Origin: Sneathia sanguinegens
GTDB lineage: Bacteria > Fusobacteriota > Fusobacteriia > Fusobacteriales > Leptotrichiaceae
Direction of reading: 5' to 3'
Length of the DNA: 64,000 nt
Assembly (NCBI RefSeq): GCF_001517935.1
Contig: NZ_LOQF01000006.1
Coordinates: 1-64,000, forward strand
Numbering within the stretch: position 1 is the first letter of the stretch; each line of letters begins with the position of its first letter. Shown piece after piece: positions 31,270 to 39,955 of the stretch. The position numbers were made by a program, and so were the translations under genes. Below the pieces are notes generated by a model. That model saw only the letters and a program-made list of their open reading frames with translations, was not told where the DNA came from and did no database searches.

Positions 31270-32186
31270 TTCAAAATCTCCTTAGTTTTTTGTATGATTT
31301 CATCCAATTTTTTCTTTGTTTTAAAGCCTGAAGCTAATTTATGACCACCGCCATCAAATTGAGCTGCAATATAGTTAACATCTGCTGATTTGGATCTAAA
31401 ACTTCCCTTTATTTCATCCCCATCTTGTTGCATAAACAAGGATACTTTAACTTCTTCTAAACCTAACATATATTCTGAAGCTCCATTAGTTTCATTTCTT
31501 GTATAAATATCATTTTCTCCAAGATAGTAATACATAAATCCTAATTCTTTATCAAAAGTAGCTTCTAGCACACTTTTTGAAAAAAGTTCTGCCTTTTTTA
31601 AACTCTTTGAAAAAAGTATTCTATAAATATTTGATAAATCTATTCCTGTATTTGCAATTTCACTAGCTACCATAAAAGTATGAGCAGTAACATTATTATG
31701 TTTAAAATTACCTGTATCATTTATTATACCCAAATAAATGTATGTTGCAATTTCCTTTGTTAATTTAATTGAAAATATGTCCAAAAATTTGTATGTTAGT
31801 TCTGATGCTGATGATATATCTTCTACATAATTAAGATCAAAATATTTAGTATTACTTATATGATGATCAATAGCTATTGTTTTCTTACTAAGCTTTATAT
31901 ATTTTTCATCTATAGCTAATCTTTCCTTATTAGCCACATCAAGTGAGATTAATAAGTCAATTTCTCCATCTATTTCCTTATATATTTTAGGTAAATATGG
32001 TAATTTTTCCACATAATTAGGTAAGTCATCATTTATACAAACTTTAACATTTTTTGAACTATCAAAACTTTCTATCATATATTTAAAAGCTACTGTTGCT
32101 CCAATACAATCACCATCTGGATTGATATGACCTACCAAAACTATATTCTTTGCTTTTTTTATTTCTTCTTTTATTTTATTTAACAT
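31257..32186 (-). CDS. nrnA: DHH/DHHA1 phosphoesterase, NrnA-type nanoRNase/pAp phosphatase
   Basis: Degrades short oligoribonucleotides and dephosphorylates 3'-phosphoadenosine 5'-phosphate. The 309-residue chain has the DHH-domain motifs VGHINPDGDCIGA (about 20-32), LISLDVANKER and IDHHISNTKYF, giving the Mn2+-binding His/Asp set, and the C-terminal DHHA1 motif GGGHKLASGFK. I take the ATG at 32184-32186, with AAGGAAG eight bases upstream; the GTG three codons earlier overlaps the site. It sits between the M50 protease and the small lipoprotein, with overlaps or near overlaps on both sides. Confidence 0.92.
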   Translation of the reverse strand: MLNKIKEEIKKAKNIVLVGHINPDGDCIGATVAFKYMIESFDSSKNVKVCINDDLPNYVEKLPYLPKIYKEIDGEIDLLISLDVANKERLAIDEKYIKLSKKTIAIDHHISNTKYFDLNYVEDISSASELTYKFLDIFSIKLTKEIATYIYLGIINDTGNFKHNNVTAHTFMVASEIANTGIDLSNIYRILFSKSLKKAELFSKSVLEATFDKELGFMYYYLGENDIYTRNETNGASEYMLGLEEVKVSLFMQQDGDEIKGSFRSKSADVNYIAAQFDGGGHKLASGFKTKKKLDEIIQKTKEILKCQK

Positions 32187-32199
32187 TTCTTTCACTTCC

Positions 32200-32865
32200 T
32201 TATAATCTTGAAATATCTTGAACTAATACAAATATAGTCAAAAAAACTAATATAAGAAATCCTGCAACATATATTCTTTCTTCTATTTTTTTAGAAATTT
32301 TAAGCCCCAGCATTTTTAATAAGTTTAAATATATTCTACTTCCATCTAAACCAGGTATAGGTAATAAATTAACTATTGCAAGATTTATACTAATTAATAA
32401 TACTAGATAAAGACTTCCTCTAAAAACACCTAAAATATTAGTAGCCCTTCCAACTGCACTATATATACCAACGGGTCCAGATAGATCTTTCAAACTTATA
32501 TGCAAAAATGCTGAAAGTATTTTTGAAATAATAAATACCAATTCAACTAAAGCTTTAAATATATTTAATTTTGTAAAATATATTAAAACTATATAAGCTA
32601 ATAATATATTCATAAAAATTCCCGCAAACATTATTATTATCTGTTTGTATCTTTCAATGCTTTCTAAAGATTCTTCATCTAATTTTACATAACCACCCAA
32701 AGGCAAAAGTCTTATTGAAAACTTTTTATATCCAAATATCTTAGGTCCCATTCCAATAGAAAACTCCAAAACCTTTGCTTTGAAATAAATAGAAGTTATA
32801 TAATGACCAAATTCATGAATTATTACAACAAGACTCAATATTAATATTGTTAAAAAAATTTTCAT
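32200..32865 (-). CDS. M50 (site-2) membrane metalloprotease lacking PDZ
   Basis: Intramembrane zinc protease of the RseP/SpoIVFB class. The active-site motif HEFGH is at residues 18-22 within the first helix, and the second metal-ligand motif [13 protein letters not shown] is near 170. The [12 protein letters not shown] segment typical of RseP also appears. The protein has about 221 residues with four or five helices, while RseP and its relatives have 350-450 with one or two PDZ domains between the motifs. Here the intervening region is only about 100 hydrophobic residues, so no PDZ is present. It could cleave an anti-sigma factor or clear signal peptides. Its start overlaps the regulator gene stop by four bases. 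Confidence 0.88.
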   Translation of the reverse strand: MKIFLTILILSLVVIIHEFGHYITSIYFKAKVLEFSIGMGPKIFGYKKFSIRLLPLGGYVKLDEESLESIERYKQIIIMFAGIFMNILLAYIVLIYFTKLNIFKALVELVFIISKILSAFLHISLKDLSGPVGIYSAVGRATNILGVFRGSLYLVLLISINLAIVNLLPIPGLDGSRIYLNLLKMLGLKISKKIEERIYVAGFLILVFLTIFVLVQDISRL

Positions 32866-33458
32866 TTAATTCCTTTCAAAAATTGCTCTATTATCAAACT
32901 ATTATTGGTATAAATAGCAACTTCATGCAAAGCATTTAATTTTGCTATTAATATTTTTTTCTTATCTACTAAACAAACAAATTGATCTACATCATTTTCA
33001 TTTATATATCTAATGTCCTTATCAACTGTTGGCATATTCTTAATGTAGCCTGAAATAAGTATGCTTTCCTTTGAATCTTGTATCATTTCTTCAAGCTTAT
33101 ACCTAATATTAGTTAATCCATCAATATTATACACCATTTCATATTTCTTTTTATCATATATTTTATCAAAATCTTCTGCCAAAGTATCTAATATTTCTAT
33201 ATATTTTCTCTTTATCATATTTACTAAATCTTCAGGAAATATCGGATTATAGTTTTTATACTCTTTTTCCGTTGGAATAATATATACTATCCCTCTTTCA
33301 TTTAAATTTTCTAAGGCAGTATACACACTACTTCTTGGTAATTTAAGTAACTTCGATAATTGTGTACCATTTTGCCCACTTTTTTCTAGCAAAGCTAAAT
33401 AAACCTTTGCTTCAACTTCATTAAAGCCTACAGCTTTTAATTTATCTTCTAATTTCAT
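32862..33458 (-). CDS. TrmB-type transcriptional regulator
   Basis: The N-terminal winged helix (residues about 1-70: [22 protein letters not shown] then [19 protein letters not shown]) matches TrmB, a family first known for sugar-responsive control. A helical linker ([18 protein letters not shown]) is followed by a C-terminal domain (about 105-198) with ESILISGY, similar to the phospholipase-D-like effector domain but short. I start at the ATG at 33456-33458: it forms an ATGA overlap with the MATE gene stop and has AAAGG before it. A longer reading has no site. Control of the MATE pump or the CUT1 operon is possible, unproven. Confidence 0.85.
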   Translation of the reverse strand: MKLEDKLKAVGFNEVEAKVYLALLEKSGQNGTQLSKLLKLPRSSVYTALENLNERGIVYIIPTEKEYKNYNPIFPEDLVNMIKRKYIEILDTLAEDFDKIYDKKKYEMVYNIDGLTNIRYKLEEMIQDSKESILISGYIKNMPTVDKDIRYINENDVDQFVCLVDKKKILIAKLNALHEVAIYTNNSLIIEQFLKGIK

Positions 33459-34768
33459 ATTGCCTTTCTTATCCATTTCTTACTAAAATATCTTTTTAAA
33501 CAAGGATATAGCTTAAATAAATCATCTATTCTTGCAAAAATATATACCCAATATACTGAAAGATTTAAAATATCTACTGCCAAATATGTTAGTGGTAAAC
33601 CTACTAACCAAACTAGTAATATTTCAACTAACATTGAAAACATTACATCTCCTCCTGCACGAAGCATGCCTGATAAATAGAACATACTATATGAATATAG
33701 AACTGTTACTACTGATTGCGATAGTATCAATCTCTTTGTTATCATTGTTAATTCATTCTCTAATTTCATAAGATTTATTGCAAAAGGTGCTATTAAATTA
33801 AGTAATATTATTACCACAACCATTACATAAGTGAATAATTTTAAACAATCTTTTGAAAAATTATATACCACAATTTTATCGCTTTTACCAATTTCATTCC
33901 CTATTATTATAGCACTTGCATTTGTCAAACCTATGAATAGTGTAAATAATAGACCATTAATACCTACTACTATTTGTATAGCTGAAAAAGCTTGAGTTCC
34001 CATTCTACCCAAAAGCATTACTTTAATTGTATCAGCAAATACCCATAAGACTTCATGAATAAAAGTTAGTGCTGAAATAGATAACAATTTTTTTATAAAA
34101 TTCAAATCTATATATTTTATCTCTTTAAAACGAGGTATAATAGGTATTTTTCTATATAATAAAATTAAATATAGATATATAGTCGTTGAAAATCTAGCTA
34201 TTAAAGTAGCAGTTGCTGCTCCTGCCACACCATATCTGGGTATTAATATTAAATTTAAAAATACATTAATAAATAAGGCAGCTATTGATGAATATAAAGA
34301 ATACTTAGGTTTATTAATTGCCCTTAATTGCATTGCAAAAGAAAAGGCTATTGAAAATAAAGGAAAAGTATATATCGATATTTTCAAATATTGAATTGAA
34401 TAATTTATAACCTGTGCATCTTTTGTATAAAACCTTATTATCCCCTCGGGATCTTGTAATATCATAAACATAAAAGGCAATGACATAAATAAACCTAAAA
34501 TAATAGTTAATGACATTATCTTTCTTAAACTAAAATAATCTTTTATTCCATAATACTGAGCTGATAACACATTGGCTCCACTAAGTAAGCCAAATACTGA
34601 ACAGGAAAAAATAAAAAAGATCTGATTTGCTATTCCCAAAGCACTTATTGCGGCTGTACCTATTTTACCTATCATAAAAATATCAACAAAATTAATTAAA
34701 CTAAAAATCATATTTTCAAAGGCAACTGGTATAGCTATTATTAAAATTCTTTTGTATATACTTTTCAT
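33455..34768 (-). CDS. MATE-family efflux transporter
   Basis: Twelve-helix multidrug/toxic-compound exporter driven by Na+ or H+. About 437 residues with the family pattern: FENMIFSLINFVDIFMIGKIGTAAISALGIANQIFFI at the start, then LRAINKPKYSLYSS in the middle and AGLLRAGGD-like SGMLRAGGDVMFSM near residue 380, which marks NorM/DinF-like proteins. The ATG at 34766-34768 lies one base beyond the nuclease stop, with AAAGGG upstream. Substrates cannot be inferred. The neighbouring TrmB-type regulator, overlapping by four bases, is a natural candidate to control it. Confidence 0.93.
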   Translation of the reverse strand: MKSIYKRILIIAIPVAFENMIFSLINFVDIFMIGKIGTAAISALGIANQIFFIFSCSVFGLLSGANVLSAQYYGIKDYFSLRKIMSLTIILGLFMSLPFMFMILQDPEGIIRFYTKDAQVINYSIQYLKISIYTFPLFSIAFSFAMQLRAINKPKYSLYSSIAALFINVFLNLILIPRYGVAGAATATLIARFSTTIYLYLILLYRKIPIIPRFKEIKYIDLNFIKKLLSISALTFIHEVLWVFADTIKVMLLGRMGTQAFSAIQIVVGINGLLFTLFIGLTNASAIIIGNEIGKSDKIVVYNFSKDCLKLFTYVMVVVIILLNLIAPFAINLMKLENELTMITKRLILSQSVVTVLYSYSMFYLSGMLRAGGDVMFSMLVEILLVWLVGLPLTYLAVDILNLSVYWVYIFARIDDLFKLYPCLKRYFSKKWIRKAI

Positions 34769-34769
34769 A

Positions 34770-35564
34770 TCAATCCCTTTCATTTTCCAATTCTATAAAT
34801 ATTAACAAATGATCCGATATATATTTTCTAATTTTTTCATAATTATTCATTGTAAAATTATATACACCATATCTATTTGTAAAAGCTTTTAACTTAGAAA
34901 TATTTATAAAAATATTATCATAAGAACTAGCCAAACCTTTTTTAGATAATGTAGTCTTATCTTCTATAGGATTTATTATATTTTCTAAGTTATATTTTCT
35001 TTTTAATCTATTAAATGCTTTATCATTTGCAGGTAAATTAAAATCTCCTAATAAAATTATATCATCTTGCTTAGTCTTATTGTAAAAATAATTATAAACA
35101 TCTATATATTTTGTAGCCTCATAGACTCTTTCACTTTCATTTTTACCAAAAATTGAATGTACTGGTATTAAAAGCATATCTAATTTATTTGTTTTAACAT
35201 AAAAAGCTGAAGGTTCACGAATGAAATCATTATTTTTATCATTATAAACCCCTATATTTTCTATTTTATCAACTACATTTTTTTTATATAAAATAGCATA
35301 ATGTTCTTTATATTTTTTACTTCCTACCGGCTTTGATATTATATAGGAATAATTATTTAAATGTTTTAATAGCTTATCTAGACCATCCGTATTCATAACT
35401 TCTTCTAAGGCTATAATATCAAATTTTGAAACAATTTTCGCTAAAGATACATAGTCCTTTTTTGATTCTCCTAATCTTTCTACATTAAAAGAAGCTAATG
35501 TTATTCTTTTTGAAAAACATATACATTCAAAAAATATTGCAATAATTATTATTAATTTTTTCAT
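34770..35564 (-). CDS. Secreted endonuclease/exonuclease/phosphatase-fold protein
   Basis: DNase I-like fold. An N-terminal signal peptide (MKKLIIIIAIFFECICFS) is followed by ITLASFNVERLG (metal-site Asn), IIALEEVMN (Glu ligand), LLIPVHSI with the His of the active site, DIILLGDFNLPANDKAF (Asp-x-Asn), and a C-terminal SDHLLIF with the Asp-His pair. All catalytic residues of a Mg2+-dependent nuclease or phosphodiesterase are thus present. At 264 residues it matches secreted bacterial DNases. It may supply nucleotides or act on DNA near the surface. The ATG at 35562-35564 follows AAAAGG; a GTG two codons earlier is less likely. It is the first gene of the operon ending at 31027. Confidence 0.88.
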   Translation of the reverse strand: MKKLIIIIAIFFECICFSKRITLASFNVERLGESKKDYVSLAKIVSKFDIIALEEVMNTDGLDKLLKHLNNYSYIISKPVGSKKYKEHYAILYKKNVVDKIENIGVYNDKNNDFIREPSAFYVKTNKLDMLLIPVHSIFGKNESERVYEATKYIDVYNYFYNKTKQDDIILLGDFNLPANDKAFNRLKRKYNLENIINPIEDKTTLSKKGLASSYDNIFINISKLKAFTNRYGVYNFTMNNYEKIRKYISDHLLIFIELENERD

Positions 35565-35581
35565 TCTCACCTTTTCCTCTT

Positions 35582-35587
35582 ATTATA
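35582..35587 (-). promoter_or_regulatory. Candidate -10 element of the nuclease-MATE operon
   Basis: A perfect TATAAT on the minus strand, 18 bases before the start codon, directly after the efp terminator. I see no good -35 at 16-18 bases, so the element may depend on other contacts. Confidence 0.4.
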
Positions 35588-35592
35588 CAAAA

Positions 35593-35612
35593 AACTGCAA
35601 GCTAGTGCAGTT
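35593..35612 (-). terminator. Terminator of the asnS-efp operon
   Basis: AACTGCA / TGCAGTT inverted repeat with a six-base loop and T run on the minus strand, 24 bases past the efp stop. Confidence 0.85.
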
Positions 35613-35635
35613 TTTCATTAAATCATTAATATTTT

Positions 35636-36208
35636 TTAATTTGCTCTTTCTATATATTCACCAGTTCTTGTATCTATTTTTATTTTATCTCCTATTTTAC
35701 AGAATAGAGGTACTTGTAATTGGTAACCTGTATTAATTGTTGCAGGTTTAGTTGCTCTACCTATAGTATCTCCTTTTAGACCTGGTTCTGTATAAGTTAT
35801 TTCTCTTATTACAGTATTTGGTAATTCAACTCCTACTGGTGTTCCTTCATACATTAAAACTTGTATTACCATTTCTTCAACTAGATAATTAACTGCATCT
35901 CCAAGGTCTTCTTCTCTCATGCTTATTTGTTCAAAATTTTCTTGATTCATAAAATTATATTCATGATCCATAGCATATAAGAATTGCATTTGATATCTAT
36001 CTAACATAATATCATCCATAATTTCTGTTGTTAAAACAATAATTTCTTGTGTTTTTCCACTAATTAAATCTCTAATTTTAAATTTCATTTCAGCAGCTCT
36101 TTGTCTTTTACCTGATGTTGATTGGTGTCTTTCTGCCTTTAGTATAATGTAAGGTACTCCATCCTTTTTATAAGTACTTCCTTGTCTTAATTCCATTGCT
36201 GGTTTCAT
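35636..36208 (-). CDS. efp: Elongation factor P
   Basis: Relieves ribosome stalling at polyproline stretches. Three OB-like domains in 190 residues, starting MKPAMELRQGSTYKKDGVPYIILKAERHQSTSGK and ending with the C-terminal KPATINTGYQLQVPLFCKIGDKIKIDTRTGEYIERAN. The loop that carries the modified residue in other species (usually Lys34 in SGKG or Arg32) reads HQSTSGKRQR here. The polyproline role is notable because this window also encodes a Pro-rich collagen adhesin, although its pattern GPx does not by itself form PPP stretches. AGGAGG precedes the ATG. Last gene of the long operon. Confidence 0.97.
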   Translation of the reverse strand: MKPAMELRQGSTYKKDGVPYIILKAERHQSTSGKRQRAAEMKFKIRDLISGKTQEIIVLTTEIMDDIMLDRYQMQFLYAMDHEYNFMNQENFEQISMREEDLGDAVNYLVEEMVIQVLMYEGTPVGVELPNTVIREITYTEPGLKGDTIGRATKPATINTGYQLQVPLFCKIGDKIKIDTRTGEYIERAN

Positions 36209-36217
36209 ATATTCCTC

Positions 36218-36835
36218 CTAATTTATTTCATATGTTACAGTAACTGTAACACTGACTATTTTATCATTTTTAATTATTTTATCTTGTTTAATTTTAATCA
36301 AAGAACCTAAACTTTTCTTATTTTCCTTAACTAGAATATAGGCTTTCTTTTTTGCATCCTTAATAGCTTGATTAATTAAATCATTTTCATCTACATCAGC
36401 ATAAACCTCTTGTATATCATTTAATTCTACATCCTTGTACTGAACACTAATTTTGTTAACTTCTTCTCTAATCTTTTTTATGTCTTCAAGCTTATCTGAA
36501 TGGAAAATATAATTACAAGTTAATTCATAACCTTGTGGTGAAAGTGCTTCTAAGTCTACATCTTCTTTTGTATATTTATAGTCTATATTTGCAGATATTC
36601 TATCTTCTTTTTCATAAAGTGCATTATATACCGAGCTAACATCTTTGGCCTTTGACTTTATAGACATAACAAAATTATATTCTTCAACAGGTCTATCAAC
36701 TTGTGCATAACCTTTTACTATCACAACTTGATTCTTTTTATTCAATTTATCTATAGTATTTGAAAATATTGCAACTGAGATTATAGCTCCAAAAGCTAAT
36801 ATAATCGCAATAACTATGTCATACATTTTTTTCAT
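36218..36835 (-). CDS. SIMPL-domain (DUF541) membrane-anchored protein
   Basis: One N-terminal membrane helix (residues 6-27, MYDIVIAIILAFGAIISVAIFS) is followed by a SIMPL/DUF541 domain of about 175 residues. The start VVIVKGYAQVDRPVEEYNFVMSIKSKAKDVSSVYNAL and the end KAYILVKENKKSLGSLIKIKQD match the family's kinked beta-sheet and repeated helix pattern. Members face the periplasm or exterior and a general function is not settled (stress resistance and channel-like assembly have been reported). It lies between efp and a metallohydrolase in the housekeeping operon. Confidence 0.88.
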   Translation of the reverse strand: MKKMYDIVIAIILAFGAIISVAIFSNTIDKLNKKNQVVIVKGYAQVDRPVEEYNFVMSIKSKAKDVSSVYNALYEKEDRISANIDYKYTKEDVDLEALSPQGYELTCNYIFHSDKLEDIKKIREEVNKISVQYKDVELNDIQEVYADVDENDLINQAIKDAKKKAYILVKENKKSLGSLIKIKQDKIIKNDKIVSVTVTVTYEIN

Positions 36836-36846
36836 AAAATATCCCC

Positions 36847-37464
36847 TTAATAATATGTTCCGTAATAATTCAAATATTCTTCTCCAATAGTTGTACTTTC
36901 TCCATGCCCAGGATATACTACTATATTTTCATTTAATTTGAAAAGTCTATTAAGACTATCTCTCATTTGTCTTGAATCACCAGTAGGAAAATCAACTCTT
37001 CCTATTGCCATTTTAAATAGGGTATCTCCAGTAAAAATACAATTTTCTTCTTCTGCATAATAGCAAACACTACCTGAAGTATGTCCCGGTGTATGTAAAG
37101 CTACAAAATTAAATAATTTCATTCCTTCAGTTACTTCAATTATTTTAGCAGACTTATCTAAACTATACTCTTTTCCATCGATAAGTGCTGATAAAGATAA
37201 ATTAAAATCAAATAATTTTTCTTTATCTTCTTTTCCTATATAAATAGGAACAGAATATTTTTTTAATATTTTATTTAAGCTTGCTATATGATCATAATGC
37301 CCATGTGTTATTAATATTGCTTGCAATTTTAAAGCATTCTTTTCAATATATTCCAAAACTTCTTCAACATCCCCACCAGGGTCTATCATAATACAATCTT
37401 TATCATAGCTTAATAAATAGACATTTTCAGAAAGTAAATTACTTACAAAGCGTTTTATTTCCAT
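36847..37464 (-). CDS. Metallo-beta-lactamase-fold hydrolase, glyoxalase II-like
   Basis: A 205-residue single-domain MBL-fold hydrolase. The binuclear metal motif THGHYDHI (HxHxDH) is near residues 52-59, with metal ligands HTPGHTSGSVCYY (near 121), FTGDTLFKMAIGRVDFPTGD (near 143) and the terminal VYPGHGESTTIGEE. This set is typical of YcbL/GloB-like type II thioesterase relatives that hydrolyse S-acyl glutathione or related thioesters. The lack of the C-terminal helical domain of classical GloB argues for the YcbL type. Substrate not established. Confidence 0.9.
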   Translation of the reverse strand: MEIKRFVSNLLSENVYLLSYDKDCIMIDPGGDVEEVLEYIEKNALKLQAILITHGHYDHIASLNKILKKYSVPIYIGKEDKEKLFDFNLSLSALIDGKEYSLDKSAKIIEVTEGMKLFNFVALHTPGHTSGSVCYYAEEENCIFTGDTLFKMAIGRVDFPTGDSRQMRDSLNRLFKLNENIVVYPGHGESTTIGEEYLNYYGTYY

Positions 37465-37477
37465 AAATCTCCCTTCA

Positions 37478-38299
37478 TTATTTATTAATATTTACATCTA
37501 ACTTATTATATGGAATTTCAATATTTTCTTTATCAAAAACTTCTTTTAACTTTTCATATAAATAATATTTTGCTTCATTATATTTTCCATATTTTACATA
37601 TACTTTTATATCAAAGTCTATAGAAGAAGCTCCCAAATTAGTTAAGCCTATTATTGGTTCTTCACTTAATTCAAATAAATTTTCTCCAGATATTATTATA
37701 TCTTTTATTATTTTTTTTACTTGTTTTATATTTGAGTTATACCCAACTCCTATTTGTAAATCTAATCTTCTAATTTTATTTGTATTTATATTTTTAATTT
37801 CATTATTTATTAGATTCCCATTAGGTATTATTACATATTCATTTTGAGCTGTCAAAATAGTTGTATAAAAAATTTCAATTTTTTTCACTATACCCACATA
37901 GTTTTTAAATTCTACTAAATCACCAACTTTAAATGGTTTGAAGGATAATAAAATTACACCTCCACAAACATTACTTATAGTTTCTTTGAATGCAAACCCT
38001 AATATTAAACCTAAGGCTCCTATTAAAGTAAATATTCCATTCAAATTAATTCCAAGTAATTGTAATATCACGACTATAAGTACTAATTTAATAATAATCT
38101 TCGTTAAAGAATTAAAAAAAGTAAAAACTGCCTTTTCTGAAAAAAGTTTTTCATTAATTTTTTTTATAATTTTATAAATTAAATTTTCTATCTTCTTAAA
38201 AAATACCAAAATAATTAAGGCAAAAATTATTTTTTCTATATTTGAACTAGCATAGGTACCGAATTGTTTATAATTAAAATATTTTAAAAGCTCATTCAT
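37478..38299 (-). CDS. MscS-family mechanosensitive channel
   Basis: Small-conductance channel that releases solutes on osmotic downshock. Three N-terminal helices; the pore-lining TM3 (about residues 85-115) reads LIGALGLILGFAFKETISNVCGGVILLSFKPF, matching the MscS glycine/alanine-packed pore, followed by GDLVEFKNYVGIVKKI and the beta domain (NEYVIIPNGNLINNEIKN), then the alpha-beta C-terminal domain to 273. Length is close to Escherichia coli MscS (286). AAAGGG lies before the ATG. Confidence 0.96.
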   Translation of the reverse strand: MNELLKYFNYKQFGTYASSNIEKIIFALIILVFFKKIENLIYKIIKKINEKLFSEKAVFTFFNSLTKIIIKLVLIVVILQLLGINLNGIFTLIGALGLILGFAFKETISNVCGGVILLSFKPFKVGDLVEFKNYVGIVKKIEIFYTTILTAQNEYVIIPNGNLINNEIKNINTNKIRRLDLQIGVGYNSNIKQVKKIIKDIIISGENLFELSEEPIIGLTNLGASSIDFDIKVYVKYGKYNEAKYYLYEKLKEVFDKENIEIPYNKLDVNINK

Positions 38300-38313
38300 A
38301 CTTACCCTTTCTT

Positions 38314-39417
38314 CTATACATTGAATCTAAAGAACATAACATCACCATCATTTACTATATATTCTTTACCTTCCAATCTCATTGCAGCATTAACTTTCGC
38401 TCCTTGCCACCCCTTATATTCCATAAATTTTTCAAAATCTACTACTTCAGCTCTAATGAAACCTTTTTGTATATCTGTATGAATTTCTCCTGCAGCATTT
38501 TGAGCATTTGTTCCTTTTTTTATAGTCCAAGCTCTTACTTCCTTTTCTCCAGCTGTAAAGAAAGTAATTAAACCTAGTAATTCATAACCCTTAGATATTA
38601 ATCTATTAAGACTAGGTTCTTTAATACCTAAAGATTCTATAAATTCTTGTCTTAATTCTTCATCTTCTATTTCTATCAATTCAGATTCAACCTTTGCTGA
38701 AAATACTACAGCATCACTTTTATTTTTCTTTGCATATTCTTTAACTACTTTCACGTATTTATTAGAATCTGGATCTGCTAAATCTTCTTCTGAAACATTT
38801 AGTGCATACATAATAGGCTTCATTGTTAGAAGTTGATATTGTTTTATAAGTTCTAATTCATCTTCAGTAAAATCTAAACTAATTAACAATTTACCTTCTT
38901 CTAGATTTTTTTTGCATCTTTCTAATACATCAACTAAAGCCTTTGTTTCTTTATTTCCACCTCTTAGTAATTTTAAATTCTTAGTTAAATTTCTTTCTAT
39001 AGTTTCCAAGTCTGAAAATATTAATTCATAATTTATAATTTCTATATCTCTTATTGGATCTATACTTCCCTCTACATGTATTATATCATTATTTTCAAAA
39101 CATCTAACTACTTGGCATATGGCTTGAGTATTTCTAATATTGCTTAAAAATTGATTTCCTAAACCTTCTCCTTTTGATGCCCCTTTTACTAAACCTGCAA
39201 TATCTACAAATTCAACTGTTGCATTTACTACTGATTTTGGATTGATTAAATTAACTAAGTCATTCATTCTTTTATCTGGCACTGCAACAGTTCCAACATT
39301 TGGTTCTATTGTTGCAAATGGATAATTTGCAGCTAGTGCATTTTGTGTTTTTGTAATTGCGTTAAATAATGTTGATTTTCCAACATTAGGTAAACCTACA
39401 ATCCCTATTGCTATCAT
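38314..39417 (-). CDS. ychF: YchF/OLA1-family ATP/GTP-binding protein
   Basis: Universally conserved P-loop ATPase of the Obg-HflX superfamily that associates with ribosomes and redox stress responses. GLPNVGKSTLFNAIT (P-loop, residues 7-21), then YPFATIEPNVG switch segment, DIAGLVKGASKGEGLGNQF, the coiled-coil insertion (about 120-200), and the C-terminal TGS domain (from about 283: FFTAGEKEVRAWTIKKGTNAQNAAGEIH). The final VNDGDVMFFRFNV is the family ending. Length 367, as usual. The ATG forms an ATGA overlap with the stop of the preceding gene. Confidence 0.97.
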   Translation of the reverse strand: MIAIGIVGLPNVGKSTLFNAITKTQNALAANYPFATIEPNVGTVAVPDKRMNDLVNLINPKSVVNATVEFVDIAGLVKGASKGEGLGNQFLSNIRNTQAICQVVRCFENNDIIHVEGSIDPIRDIEIINYELIFSDLETIERNLTKNLKLLRGGNKETKALVDVLERCKKNLEEGKLLISLDFTEDELELIKQYQLLTMKPIMYALNVSEEDLADPDSNKYVKVVKEYAKKNKSDAVVFSAKVESELIEIEDEELRQEFIESLGIKEPSLNRLISKGYELLGLITFFTAGEKEVRAWTIKKGTNAQNAAGEIHTDIQKGFIRAEVVDFEKFMEYKGWQGAKVNAAMRLEGKEYIVNDGDVMFFRFNV

Positions 39418-39950
39418 TTTGTTATCCCCTTCAATACATCTACTATTTTTTGTTTTTCTATTTTTTTCAAATTCTTTATTTTGTACATATCATACATAGG
39501 TACTATTTTCATACCCTTCAATTCATAGATATTTCCTATACTTTGAGAAATATCTACAAGCAATTTATTCTCTTCTCTTTTTTTTGTATAATATTTATAT
39601 ATATAATTAAATATTTCTTCTCCAATACAAATAATATAATCTGGATCAACCAAATATATCTCTTTTAATAAATATTTCATGCTTTCTTTTCTAACACTAT
39701 CTTCTATCAAATTAGGAATATAATATTTAACAAGCAAAGTATAATAACAGTCTTTAATATCTATACCTACATATTCAAATATTGTTTTTAAAACATCATA
39801 TTCCTTACCAACTCTTATTTGTCTTACATCATTCATTTCTTTAGTTGGATGATCAAATAGTATCAGTATTTTTGCATTTTTATTACCTTCTCCAAATAAG
39901 GGCACATTCTGTGCATATATCTTTATATCTGTTTCTAATTCTTCCCACAT
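39414..39950 (-). CDS. Uracil-DNA-glycosylase-superfamily protein without catalytic motifs
   Basis: The N-terminal layout MWEELETDIKIYAQNVPLFGEGNKNAKILIL mirrors family 4 UDG (helical lead, then FGEGN-A-ILFVGEAPG). Yet motif A GEAPG is replaced by FDHPTKE, the GRPFVG loop by RQIRVGKEYD, and motif B HPS by PMYDMYK. The N-terminal Cys pair for the 4Fe-4S cluster is absent as well. Central elements survive: YYTLLVKYYIP at the position of the -NVVKCRPP strand, and DPDYIICIGEEIF like the PKVIVALGxxA strand. I therefore read it as a fold-level homologue that cannot be a normal glycosylase. Overlaps YchF (ATGA). The 178-residue chain starts with AGTAGGAAAT before the ATG. Confidence 0.65.
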   Translation of the reverse strand: MWEELETDIKIYAQNVPLFGEGNKNAKILILFDHPTKEMNDVRQIRVGKEYDVLKTIFEYVGIDIKDCYYTLLVKYYIPNLIEDSVRKESMKYLLKEIYLVDPDYIICIGEEIFNYIYKYYTKKREENKLLVDISQSIGNIYELKGMKIVPMYDMYKIKNLKKIEKQKIVDVLKGITK

Positions 39951-39955
39951 ATTTC

